The notes under the pieces were generated by a model. That model had not been told where the DNA came from and made no database searches. It worked only from the letters and a program-made list of their open reading frames with translations. The position numbers and the translations under genes were made by a program. Shown piece after piece: positions 43,801-51,881 of a stretch of 64,000 nucleotides of DNA. Source of the DNA: Ignavibacteria bacterium (GTDB lineage Bacteria; Bacteroidota; Ignavibacteria; Ignavibacteriales; SURF-24); the NCBI GenBank assembly GCA_025612375.1, contig JAAXKN010000002.1, forward strand, positions 298,158 through 362,157. The letters run 5' to 3'. The first letter of the stretch is position 1; each line of letters begins with the position of its first letter.

Positions 43801-46722
43801 CCGGGCTTATACGGCGTAACCGCTGCCCTCTACAGGTGCAGCGACAACGGTCTGGTTGCCTGGACGACAACAAATTACTTCGGGCAGTATACATTCCCGA
43901 ACATCCCGGCCGGCGATTACTACGTGAAGTTCACAGTTCCTACAGGATATACTGTAAGTCCGGCTCTGCAGGGCGGAAATCAGGCTCTTGATTCCAATCC
44001 TGATGCAACCGGAAAGACAGCCTGCTTTACTGTTGCAGGCGGAACTTCAAATGTAACGATTGATGCCGGTATGTATCCGACACCTTCGGACAAGGGTTCA
44101 ATCGGTGACTTTGTATGGAAAGACCTGAATGGCAACGGAATTCAGGATGCTAATGAACCCGGGGTGCCGGGAGTGACAGTTGAACTGCGCAAGTGCAGTG
44201 ACCATAGTCTTGTTGCTTCAACAACAACTGATGCTACAGGGCACTATGCGTTTGCAAACGTTCCGGCCGGAAGCTACTTTGTGAAGATAATTGTTCCCTC
44301 CGGTTATACTGTAAGCCCGATAAATCAGGGTGCAAATGACGCTCTTGATTCCGACTTTGGCACGGATGGACAAACCGCATGCTTCGACGTTGTGGGCGGC
44401 GTTAACAACAACACAATCGATGCTGGTCTCGTTCCGCCGGTAACAACAGATCTTGAAGTAACTAAATCTGCAAGCAAGATATTCCTGCAGTGCGGTGAGG
44501 ACTTTACCTATACGGTTACTGTTAAGAACAACGGTCCTGTTGCTGCAAGCGCAGTAGTTGTAACTGACCTTGAGCCGGCCGGTGCCGACTTTACAGGCAG
44601 CACTCCTTCACAGGGGACTTACAACCCGACTACGGGTGAATGGAACGTTGGAAATCTTGCCGTTGGAGCAAGCGCTACGCTTACACTCAATGCTAAGGTT
44701 GACTGCACCGAGCTGAGCACAAGTTCGCTTACTCTTGGTGCTGCTGAAGGTTATAACATATTTGTATTCAATGACCTCAACCAGACCGGTACAAGCATTC
44801 AGGGTAAGGCCGCTGTCGGCGGAAACGCCACCATGGCGGCTTACTCGTCGATTGGTTCAGGTCTTGCAGCAAACAGCGGCAACGTACTCGTTGTGGGAGG
44901 TAATCTTACAATGGTTAACGGAACTGTTGCAAATGGAAACGTGGTCTATGGCGGAACAACAAACCTGCCTCAGCCTTCGGTAACTGTACCAGGCGGAACA
45001 CTCATCCATGCATCTCCGGTTAACTTTGCTGCTGCCCAGGCAGCCTTAAGCAGCCTGTCTGGTACACTTGCAGGCTACGGCGCTAACGGTACAACAGCAT
45101 TCCAGTGGGGAAGTTTAACCCTTACGGGAACTGACCCGGCTCTGAATGTATTCAATGTTTCCGGAAGCGACATTTCAGCTTCAAACAACTTTGTCATTAA
45201 CGTTCCTAACGGCTCAGTCGTTATTGTCAATATCTCGGGGCAGAACCCGGTATGGACAGGCGGTATGAGCCTTAACGGCGCTGCTGCAGGCAACGCTTTA
45301 TTTAACTTCTATCAGGCACAGACGCTCAAGATTCAGGGCATTGACGTAAAAGGTACAGTACTTGCGCCTTTGGCTGCTCTGGACTTCCCGTCTGGAATTG
45401 TTTCAGGACAGGCAATTGTTAAATCCTTAACAGGTGCCGGCCAGTTCTGCAATACGCCTTTTATAGGAAGCATTCCGGCTTCGAAGAGCTTCACAAATAC
45501 TGCTATGATTACCGGAAACAGCCCGGTTGACATAATAGCATCTAATAACTCTTCCAGCGTAACCGTAACCATTGGCACACAGCCTGGTAACGGCGGACAG
45601 CAGCCTCCTATTTGCCAGTTTGACGGCATGATATCCGCTTTCGCATTTGACTGCTGCAATATGTACGCTGCCACTCAGGGCGGGAAAGTTTACCGCTCGT
45701 CTGACGGCGGAAAGACCTGGCAGCTCTTCAGTGAAGGCCTGAATGCTGCTTATATCTGGGCTCTTACCGTTGTTGACGGAACCGTGTTCGCGGCAACAGA
45801 ACAGGGTATTTATGTATTCAATGGAACAAAGTGGACGCTCGTCGGCTGCGGCAACTATGACGTCCATGACCTTGTCGGATGCAACGGTACACTCTATGCT
45901 GCAACCTGGGGACATGGAATCCAGATGTCTAATGATTACGGATTGAACTGGATACCGGTCAATACCGGATTTACAGTGCTGCCTTACATTCAGTCTCTTA
46001 CTGCTGTAAACGGTTATATCTATGCCGCCACCTTGGGCAGCGGTATATACAGACTCCAGTGCGGCGGTACAACCTGGATCCCGGTAAGCACTTCCTGCCA
46101 GTCATTCTGGAGCATATCCGGCTGCCAGAACTATCTCTATGCTGCCAGCTATGGCGACGGACTCTACCAGTCATGCGACGGTACCACATGGAATAAGGTA
46201 ACTACTCTGCCATGCCCGTACATTTATTCGATTGATGTTGCTCCCTGCGGCAAGGTCTTTGTAAGCTCGCTTATGGGCGGCGTTTATTCGTCGTGCGATA
46301 ACGGTGCTTCATGGACACAGATGGGCTTCGACGGATACAACGTATGTGCAGTTGTAGTTGATCCGGCTACTGAAAATGTATACCTCGGCACCAAGGCTGG
46401 TGAAGTCTACATGCTAGACGCCAGTCTGACAGCTGTTGAAGGCAAAGACAGGCTGCCCAAAGAGTTCAGCCTGAGCCAGAACTATCCTAACCCGTTCAAC
46501 CCGTCAACTACTATCAGCTTCGCTATTCCGGTTGCGGGCAAGTATACACTCAAGATATACGACATGCTGGGTCAGGAAGTTACAACTCTGGTAAATAAGG
46601 AGCTCTCGGCGGGGTATCATAAGGTTGTATTTGATGCCAGCAGGATGTCATCAGGTATGTACATCTACAGACTTTCTGGAACTAACGTCCAGATGATCAG
46701 AAAGATGATGCTTGTGAAGTAA
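40900..46722 (+). CDS. Giant T9SS-exported protein: SdrD-B repeats, DUF11, choice-of-anchor A, propeller
   Basis: The start is set at ATG 40900 with AGGGGG 8 nt upstream; the frame is open to 40855. 1940 aa. Signal peptide about residues 25-47 (RILSIIFAVILLFAFSGSSAAQ region), an N-terminal domain shared with the 47371 paralogue (about 55-225), eight SdrD B-like repeats (about 232-1182, each opening GDFVWNDxNHNGIQD with the Asp-rich calcium-type loop), a DUF11 domain (about 1183-1270, DLEVTKSASK ... FTYTVTVKNNGP), a choice-of-anchor A domain (about 1273-1515, YNIFVFNDL ... NSGNVLVVGGNL), a Ycf48/sialidase-like propeller (about 1567-1845, repeated VYRSSDGGKTW, LYAATWG) and a type A sorting domain (QNYPNPFNPSTTISFAIP ... 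KMMLVK). Probably a long surface stalk or adhesin held by calcium-stiffened repeats. Confidence 0.92.
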   Translation: MKFSNLKKNRYRLSRSFQGTTADRILSIIFAVILLFAFSGSSAAQSVESVNNCDLSGFVTYTQGGWGSVASGNNPGTIRDEYFDQVFPNGLTVGGTYWIKITSSQAVVDYLHGQGTPDKLTRNYTNPTSTESGTFGVQMVALTLNVYFDEAGKIGTNSLQLKDLMIVSGPFAGKTVSEFMAIANAALGGQDISGAGYTYSDLNNAATKINENFDNGTSNKNYLTCPPPPTTASLGDFVWNDTNHNGIQESGEAGIPGVAVYLYVCNSNTVLQTTTTDASGFYHFTNLTPGDYYVQFVLPSGYTYSPMNAGTNDAVDSDANPNNLGKTGCYTLAAGDNNTTVDAGMYPTPQAPASLGDFVWLDTNHNGIQEAGELGLPNVTVQLFKCSDNSLVATTSTNPSGMYLFSNLPAGDYYIKVTVPSGYSVSPENEGTDDAKDSDINNAGQSSCVTLAAGDNNMTVDAGLYPTPPSPASIGDFVWNDTNHNGIQDSGEPGIPGVTVELYKCSDNSFVASKTTAADGSYHFTGLTPGGYYVKFILPTGYTFSPVNAGADNVDSDANPANMGQTACYTLAAGETNNTADAGMYPTPPQPASLGDFVWNDLNHNGIQDAGEPGIANVQVQLHDQTGAVVATTTTNASGYYIFNNLQPGQYYVHFTPPAGYTITSINQGTDDAKDSDIGMDGNTNWISLAAGENNMTVDAGMYTTPPQTACIGDFVWNDANHNGIQDANEVGISGITIELHKCSDNSLVAQTVSVGNGYYSFCDVPEGSYYVKFVTTGWTVSPINQDGDDKDSDIGPDGKTACFDVVPGHNNYTVDAGLYPPTPGNNGCVGDFVWNDLNHNGIQDVNEPGIPGVTVELHDCTTHALIATTVTNMFGHYQFYNVPAGSYYVKLNVPAGYNISPINQGSNDEKDSDIGGDGQSACFDVMAGVSNNSVDAGLYTTPQNLACIGDFVWLDLNHNGIQDAGEPGLYGVTAALYRCSDNGLVAWTTTNYFGQYTFPNIPAGDYYVKFTVPTGYTVSPALQGGNQALDSNPDATGKTACFTVAGGTSNVTIDAGMYPTPSDKGSIGDFVWKDLNGNGIQDANEPGVPGVTVELRKCSDHSLVASTTTDATGHYAFANVPAGSYFVKIIVPSGYTVSPINQGANDALDSDFGTDGQTACFDVVGGVNNNTIDAGLVPPVTTDLEVTKSASKIFLQCGEDFTYTVTVKNNGPVAASAVVVTDLEPAGADFTGSTPSQGTYNPTTGEWNVGNLAVGASATLTLNAKVDCTELSTSSLTLGAAEGYNIFVFNDLNQTGTSIQGKAAVGGNATMAAYSSIGSGLAANSGNVLVVGGNLTMVNGTVANGNVVYGGTTNLPQPSVTVPGGTLIHASPVNFAAAQAALSSLSGTLAGYGANGTTAFQWGSLTLTGTDPALNVFNVSGSDISASNNFVINVPNGSVVIVNISGQNPVWTGGMSLNGAAAGNALFNFYQAQTLKIQGIDVKGTVLAPLAALDFPSGIVSGQAIVKSLTGAGQFCNTPFIGSIPASKSFTNTAMITGNSPVDIIASNNSSSVTVTIGTQPGNGGQQPPICQFDGMISAFAFDCCNMYAATQGGKVYRSSDGGKTWQLFSEGLNAAYIWALTVVDGTVFAATEQGIYVFNGTKWTLVGCGNYDVHDLVGCNGTLYAATWGHGIQMSNDYGLNWIPVNTGFTVLPYIQSLTAVNGYIYAATLGSGIYRLQCGGTTWIPVSTSCQSFWSISGCQNYLYAASYGDGLYQSCDGTTWNKVTTLPCPYIYSIDVAPCGKVFVSSLMGGVYSSCDNGASWTQMGFDGYNVCAVVVDPATENVYLGTKAGEVYMLDASLTAVEGKDRLPKEFSLSQNYPNPFNPSTTISFAIPVAGKYTLKIYDMLGQEVTTLVNKELSAGYHKVVFDASRMSSGMYIYRLSGTNVQMIRKMMLVK
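41593..44446 (+). repeat. Eight in-frame SdrD B-like tandem repeats
   Basis: Units of about 354-360 bp start near 41593, 41953, 42313, 42673, 43027, 43381, 43735 and 44095, each opening with (A/G)(S/C)(L/I/V)GDFVW. The eight units share the GDFVW-x-D-x-NxNGIQ frame and a SGYYIFNNLQPGQYYVHF-type second half, but are diverged in DNA, so they are old rather than recent duplications. Confidence 0.9.
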
Positions 46723-46746
46723 TCTTATGATCAGGTGACTATGCAT

Positions 46747-46770
46747 AAAGCGGGGGGCAGCCCCCGCTTT
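46747..46770 (+). terminator. Strong hairpin after the first giant gene
   Basis: AAAGCGGGGG (46747-46756) pairs with CCCCCGCTTT (46761-46770) across a GCAG loop; a 10-bp perfect stem 25 bp after the stop. Confidence 0.85.
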
Positions 46771-46814
46771 ACCTGCAGAAAAACTTGCTTCTTTTACATA
46801 TCCCAAATGAAATT

Positions 46815-46850
46815 AGGGGGCTGTCCCTTCCGGGGGCAGCCCCCTTTCTT
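46815..46850 (+). terminator. Second tandem terminator
   Basis: AGGGGGCTG (46815-46823) pairs with CAGCCCCCT (46837-46845), with an inner CCC/GGG stem and TTTCTT after it. Together with the hairpin at 46747 this forms a double terminator that isolates the first giant gene from the second. Confidence 0.82.
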
Positions 46851-46902
46851 ATTCCCATCCATGAAAAAAATAAAAATTCTTATACTTTCTTTTTAAAATG
46901 CC

Positions 46903-46917
46903 TTGATTAGGATCACA
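46903..46917. promoter_or_regulatory. CRP/FNR-family-like operator
   Basis: TTGATTAGGATCACA; same arrangement as the site at 34565 (TTGAT-N4-ATCACA). It is 108 bp before the RBS of the small ORF at 47025 and about 470 bp before the second giant gene. A further GATCACA lies at about 46950. Confidence 0.45.
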
Positions 46918-47024
46918 AAAACTTATATATCATTATAACTGCGACACAGATCACAGCGGGAAATAAATATTATTAATGACAACCTTAAGAACCGCTGCGG
47001 ATGAACATATAAACAGAGGGAAAA

Positions 47025-47285
47025 GTGGAAGGGATTATACTGGTAAGTCCGCTTTTATTTTTGATGGTAATTATCGTCTCCTCAAAGACAACCCATGGAA
47101 ACTGCTTCAAGGCAGCTGCTGTTTCAGTCCTTTACCCGGCTTATCCGGAATTCCTTCTTAGCTTACCTGCGCCATCTGTTTTACCGCTTAGACCTGGTTC
47201 CGTAATAAATGAAAAATCTGTAACTGGCATCTTCCGGGCCTCCTTCGGGCCTGAAAGAAACGGGAAGGCGTTCTTTGTATTCTGA
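47025..47285 (+). CDS. Small protein with hydrophobic N-terminus, paired with giant T9SS gene
   Basis: GTG start with AGAGGGAAAA just upstream. The 86-aa product begins MEGIILVSPLLFLMVIIV, then SSKTTHGNCFKAAAV and a Pro-rich, partly hydrophobic tail ending in FFVF. The N-terminal 27 residues are homologous to those of the 40186 ORF (see there), including the H-x-N-C after the hydrophobic stretch, which would place the Cys outside the membrane or near a cleavage site. It ends 85 bp before the second giant gene, on the same strand and after a shared upstream element. Role unknown; possibly a secreted peptide or export accessory. Confidence 0.42.
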   Translation: MEGIILVSPLLFLMVIIVSSKTTHGNCFKAAAVSVLYPAYPEFLLSLPAPSVLPLRPGSVINEKSVTGIFRASFGPERNGKAFFVF

Positions 47286-47370
47286 TGAACTGTAAACTGA
47301 TGACTCATAGATGTGCTTAATAACTGTCTGCTGATACTGATATCTAACTTAATTTAACGGAGGGCGGGAT

Positions 47371-50300
47371 ATGAAGAGTCGATTCTTATGCACTATGTTC
47401 ATGCTGCTATGGATTATTGTCCTTTCCGGGAATAGCCCGGCACAAACCCAATGCGATCTGAGCAAATTTGCTACCTATACCGCAGCTGGATGGAGCTGCG
47501 ATGCAACCAGCGACTATGATAACATAGGAAGGCTGCGCGATTTTTATTTTCCTCAGAAGTTCCCCAACGGCCTTGCCATTGGCGGAAAATACACCATAAA
47601 ACTTACTTCATCTCAGGCGCTGGTTGCCTATCTGAAGGGAGATGGAAACCCTGACAAGCTAAGTCACAGCTACGTGAATCCTTCCTCTACTGAAAGCGGA
47701 ATCTTCGGCATTCAGGTTGCAGCCCTGACATTAAATGCTTTTGCCGATGAAATATTAAAGTCCGGTTCAAGCTACCTTTTACTGAAGGATCTCGTTATAG
47801 CTTCAGGAACACTACAGGGGAAAACTGTTTCGGAATTCCTTGCCTTGGCCAATAAAGCGCTTGGCGGTGAGGATGCCGGCTATACAGTGTCGGTCCTTAA
47901 CGAAATAGCCTCCAGGGTAAACGGAAACTTTGAGGAGGGGAAAGTAAACCGGGGTTATCTCAGCTGCCCTTCTGAACATGGCGTGCTGGCTATTGGCGAC
48001 AGGGTCTGGCTGGATAGCAACAAGAACGGAATACAGGACCAGGGAGAGCCCGGAATCCAAAGCGTCACGGTGAAACTTTATAACTGCGATAACACGCTTT
48101 CGGCAACGGCTGTTACAAACGCCGAGGGGAACTATTCTTTTACAAACCTTGGCACGGGCAGCTATTATATAAAGGTTGTTGTACCCGAGGGGTATACCGT
48201 AACGCTGCAGGACCAGGGTACAAATGATGCCGTGGATTCAGACATTGATAAAGACGGAAAAAGCAAATGCTACACGCCCGCAGGCTGCAAATGCGACTAT
48301 GATAAAATTGTGGATGCGGGACTTTATAAGACAAGCCAGGAAAACTACCTCCTGGGCGACTTTGTATGGAATGACCTGAATGGAAACGGAATTCAGGATC
48401 AGGGTGAACCCGGCATTCAGGGAATTACAGTTGAACTGCGTAACTGCGTGGGGACACTGATATCGAACAGGATAACAGATGCCAATGGAAAGTACACTTT
48501 TATTAATGTTCCTGTGGGGAGCTACTTTATTAAGATAGTTGCATCGAACTATACGGTAAGTCCCAAGAACCAGGGCGCAGACGACGCAAAGGACTCTGAT
48601 ATAGGTCCTGACGGCAAAACCGAATGTTTTAATGTTGCCGCAAATGTTACCAATCTTACCGTGGATGCAGGACTCATAAAACAGAGCCAGGATTGCACCG
48701 ATCTTGAAGTGGTGGTTACCTCCAGCAAGACAAGCCTTCAGTGTGCAGAGACATTTACCTACACTGTAACTGTAAAGTACCTGGGCCCTTCTGCGGCTTC
48801 TTCTGTAGTTGTCGGCGACGTTCTGCCTCTTGGGGTTGATTACCTGAGCGCAAATGCATCACAGGGATCATATAATTCATCAGACGGAAAATGGTCCGTC
48901 GGAAGCCTTGCCGTAGGCGCAAGCGCGGCGCTGAAAATCAATGTAAAAGTCAACTGCGATGAAATGGCTAAAAAATCTCTGGACTTTGGTCCCGCCAGGG
49001 ATTACAACGTTTTTGTATTTGAGAACCTGACGCAGCCTTCTGCAGATACACAGGGCAAAATGGCAGTTGGAGGCGATGCTTACCTGGCGAACTACTCCGT
49101 TGGCGACCTCCTGCCTCCAAACAGCGGCAATGTGCTTGTAGTAGGAGGCAACCTGACTTTTATCAGCGGGGCAATAAATAACGGCAATGCGGTCTATGGC
49201 GGAACTACAAACCTTCCGCAGATGGCCGTCTCAATTACCGGGGGCACTCTGATAAACGGCCGCCCGATTGATTTTGCACAGGCTAAAACATACCTGCAGA
49301 ACCTGTCAATGACGCTTTCAGGCTACACTGTAAACGGCACTGTCTCCTCGCAATGGGGAACCATGACGCTTACAGGAACAGATCCGTTCATGAATGTTTT
49401 TAAGATTTCAGGAAGTGACCTTTCAAATACTCATAACCTTGTAATTAACGCCCCCGGGGGATCTGTTGTAATTATAAACGTGTCGGGGCAGAATATTTCC
49501 TGGATGGGAGGCATGAGCGTGAACGGGCCTGCAGCAGGCAATATAGTCTTTAATTTCTATCAGGCGCTCACGCTTAAAATTCAGGGGATCGCGGTAATTG
49601 GATCAGTGCTTGCCCCTCTGGCCGCACTCGAATTCCCGGCGGGGTTAATAACAGGGCAGGTAATAGTCAGGTGCATGACGGGTTCAGGACAGTTTAATAC
49701 GGCGCCCTTCGGAGGCAATATATCTGCCAGCTTTGTTATTACAAATACGGCGACACTATTGTCGAGTGTGCCGGTGGATATTGTACTGGCAAATAATACT
49801 TCGAGTGTAACTGTAAATGTCAGCACCTCCGGCAGTGGCGGCGGAACAATTCCAATTACTCCAACATGGTCTTTCGGTCAGCTTATCTATGCATTCGCCT
49901 TCGATGGATGCAACGTTTATGCCGCAACCTGGGGCGGAAAAATATATAAGTCAACTGATTCGGGCCTGACCTGGGTTGTATTTTCCGAAACCATAGAATC
50001 TACATATATATGGTCCCTTACCGTGGTGCAGGGGCGTGTCTTTGCCGCAACGGCAAAAGGGATTTATGTATATAACGGTACTAAATGGGTTGTGGCAGGC
50101 TGCGCAAACCTGGACGTCCACGACATAGTATTCTATAACGGTGTGCTCTATGCCGCAACATGGAGCTCGGGAGTTTACATGTCAGTGGATTTAGGAGTAA
50201 GCTGGAAGGCGATTAATAGCGGCTTTAACATCTGGCCGGTAATTCAGGCAATTACCGTTGCCGGTAACGGCGATCTGTATGCTGCAACCTTCGGATTCGG

Positions 50301-50979
50301 CATATACCGGCTGGCCTATGGAACTACTACATGGGTTCAGGTAAACTGCTCATTCCAGATGTTCTGGACGATAGCTGCCTCAAAGACAATGCTCTTTGCC
50401 GCAAGCTATGGTGACGGGCTCTATCAGTCCGTTAACGGGCAGACATGGACAAAAGTAACCACTTTGCCCGTGCAGTTCATTTACACGATTGGTGTTGCTC
50501 CCTGCGGCAGGATTTACGTCAGTTCACTTACCGGAGGCATTTATATGTCGGAGGACAACGGCCTGACATGGAAACATTTGGGCTTTGACGGCTGCAACGT
50601 TTGTGCTCTTGTAGTGGATCCTTCAACCGAAGAGGTCATTTGTGGAACCAAAAGCGGCGAGGTCTACAGGCTTTCCGCAAGCCTTACAAACGGCGGGGAG
50701 AAGCCTGAAATTCCGGCTGAATTCAGCCTGAAGCAGAACTATCCTAACCCGTTCAACCCGTCAACTACGATTGAATTTGCGGCTCCGGAGGCAGGCGACT
50801 ATACGTTAAAAGTCTATGACATGCTTGGCCGGGAAGTTGCAACTCTCTTAAGCGGCACCCTTACGGCAGGATATCACAAGGCGGTATTTAACGCAGACAA
50901 AGTGCCCTCGGGAGTTTATGTCTACAGGCTTACAGGCAATAAAGTTGCTATGAGCAGAAAGATGATGCTGGTCAGATAA
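47371..50979 (+). CDS. T9SS-exported paralogue with two SdrD-B repeats
   Basis: 1202 aa, starting at ATG 47371 after GGAGGGCGGGAT. Same architecture as the 40900 gene but shorter: signal peptide (FMLLWIIVLSGNSPAQ), shared N-terminal domain (26-200, CDLSKFATYTAAGWSC ... GKTVSEFLALANKALGG), two SdrD B-like repeats (about 206-440, GDRVWLDSNKNGIQDQGEPG and GDFVWNDLNGNGIQDQGEPG), DUF11 (about 443-530), choice-of-anchor A (about 533-790), propeller (about 830-1105) and type A sorting domain (about 1115-1202, QNYPNPFNPSTTIEFAAPE ... KMMLVR). Identity to the other gene is high through the anchor A and propeller parts. It is a tandem duplicate that has lost, or not gained, six repeats. Confidence 0.92.
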   Translation: MKSRFLCTMFMLLWIIVLSGNSPAQTQCDLSKFATYTAAGWSCDATSDYDNIGRLRDFYFPQKFPNGLAIGGKYTIKLTSSQALVAYLKGDGNPDKLSHSYVNPSSTESGIFGIQVAALTLNAFADEILKSGSSYLLLKDLVIASGTLQGKTVSEFLALANKALGGEDAGYTVSVLNEIASRVNGNFEEGKVNRGYLSCPSEHGVLAIGDRVWLDSNKNGIQDQGEPGIQSVTVKLYNCDNTLSATAVTNAEGNYSFTNLGTGSYYIKVVVPEGYTVTLQDQGTNDAVDSDIDKDGKSKCYTPAGCKCDYDKIVDAGLYKTSQENYLLGDFVWNDLNGNGIQDQGEPGIQGITVELRNCVGTLISNRITDANGKYTFINVPVGSYFIKIVASNYTVSPKNQGADDAKDSDIGPDGKTECFNVAANVTNLTVDAGLIKQSQDCTDLEVVVTSSKTSLQCAETFTYTVTVKYLGPSAASSVVVGDVLPLGVDYLSANASQGSYNSSDGKWSVGSLAVGASAALKINVKVNCDEMAKKSLDFGPARDYNVFVFENLTQPSADTQGKMAVGGDAYLANYSVGDLLPPNSGNVLVVGGNLTFISGAINNGNAVYGGTTNLPQMAVSITGGTLINGRPIDFAQAKTYLQNLSMTLSGYTVNGTVSSQWGTMTLTGTDPFMNVFKISGSDLSNTHNLVINAPGGSVVIINVSGQNISWMGGMSVNGPAAGNIVFNFYQALTLKIQGIAVIGSVLAPLAALEFPAGLITGQVIVRCMTGSGQFNTAPFGGNISASFVITNTATLLSSVPVDIVLANNTSSVTVNVSTSGSGGGTIPITPTWSFGQLIYAFAFDGCNVYAATWGGKIYKSTDSGLTWVVFSETIESTYIWSLTVVQGRVFAATAKGIYVYNGTKWVVAGCANLDVHDIVFYNGVLYAATWSSGVYMSVDLGVSWKAINSGFNIWPVIQAITVAGNGDLYAATFGFGIYRLAYGTTTWVQVNCSFQMFWTIAASKTMLFAASYGDGLYQSVNGQTWTKVTTLPVQFIYTIGVAPCGRIYVSSLTGGIYMSEDNGLTWKHLGFDGCNVCALVVDPSTEEVICGTKSGEVYRLSASLTNGGEKPEIPAEFSLKQNYPNPFNPSTTIEFAAPEAGDYTLKVYDMLGREVATLLSGTLTAGYHKAVFNADKVPSGVYVYRLTGNKVAMSRKMMLVR

Positions 50980-51008
50980 TATTAAATTCTGATATTGAAA
51001 TACGGGCT

Positions 51009-51034
51009 GCCGGTTTTCCGCCTCAGGAACCGGC
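51009..51034 (+). terminator. Stem-loop after the second giant gene
   Basis: GCCGGTT (51009-51015) pairs with AACCGGC (51028-51034), trailed by CTCCTTTTCCTT on the plus strand; 30 bp after the stop. Confidence 0.65.
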
Positions 51035-51210
51035 GCTCCTTTTCCTTGAGCAAATTTACCCGCACTCCGTAGGCGCGAGAAGCCTGTCATTCACTGCGAG
51101 GGATGCAGGCTTCAACCGCCCGGATATGGGAAAACTCCTGATGGCTTTAGGTTTGGAAAAAATTCTGACGTTATATACACGTGATGAATTACCCGGCTCC
51201 TGAGGCGGCT

Positions 51211-51459
51211 TTATGAAATGAGGTTTAGCATGGACTTTAATGTTTCCAGGTACTCATCCATGCCCATTGGCCTGTTATATTTTTTTTCAAGCTCTTTTGC
51301 CAGCGGCTCTTCACTTTCAGAGACTTCTTTGTTTATTACTACTATATCCGGTGAGAGCGGCCTTTCAAACTTTGCTTCCCCCGAAAGATACTTAACCAGA
51401 TCTTCCTTGCTGACAAGGAACATGTCAGAATCATTACCATTAAGGAGTAAAATTTTCAT
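51211..51459 (-). CDS. Small hypothetical protein (82 aa)
   Basis: Not recognised. A soluble, acidic alpha/beta-looking protein: a hydrophobic first strand (MKILLLNGND), then MFLVSKEDLVKYLSGEAKF, a second strand DIVVINKEV, and a charged helical half (EEPLAKELEKKYNRPMGMDEYLETLKSML). No signal peptide, so it is probably cytoplasmic. Only a weak AGAGAAC precedes the ATG. It is an isolated minus-strand gene between two plus-strand units, with no partner. The balanced composition and predicted strand-helix order make it more credible than the other short ORFs here. Confidence 0.5.
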   Translation of the reverse strand: MKILLLNGNDSDMFLVSKEDLVKYLSGEAKFERPLSPDIVVINKEVSESEEPLAKELEKKYNRPMGMDEYLETLKSMLNLIS

Positions 51460-51866
51460 GTTGTTCTCTTATTGTGGTCATTAGTATCCTCGGGAAGTGC
51501 TTTGCCAAACAGAGCAAGCCGGTTTCCCATAAAGGATAATGGTAATTTCCACGGAACCAATAGTATTTGCGAAAAGTAGTTTCTAATTGTATGATAAGAA
51601 TAATTTTACTTTTGTCAAGAAGATATTGTGAAACGCGCTTGAGGTATGATGAGCCTCACATTTATGAAGATGAGTCCTCAAAAGCCGCCCCCCTTTTTGT
51701 GAAATTATCCTCTCTTTGGTTTATATTAGTCCCCGCAAAAAATAATATTGCCACATTCGGGGCACATTTGGACCTCGCATGACCTAGGTGCAGATTGTAA
51801 GCTCAGAGTGAGAGATGGAATTTTACGTATTATTTATCTCCCATCCATACTTAGATTATTAAAATA
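51460..51866. other. Intergenic region, no gene seen
   Basis: About 400 bp. A TTG-initiated 71-codon frame (51567-51782) has no RBS or recognisable sequence and is not accepted. GGGGCACATTTGGACC at 51759 matches the motif at 40047 in 14 of 16 positions. Confidence 0.5.
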
Positions 51867-51881
51867 ATGAGGAATAAAGAA

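Noticed and set aside
45427..45915. 162-codon frame antisense to the first giant gene
   Set aside because: Inside a well-supported CDS; composition mirrors the repeat-like coding strand.
51567..51782. 71-codon TTG-initiated frame
   Set aside because: Unlikely composition, no RBS, no similarity recognised.
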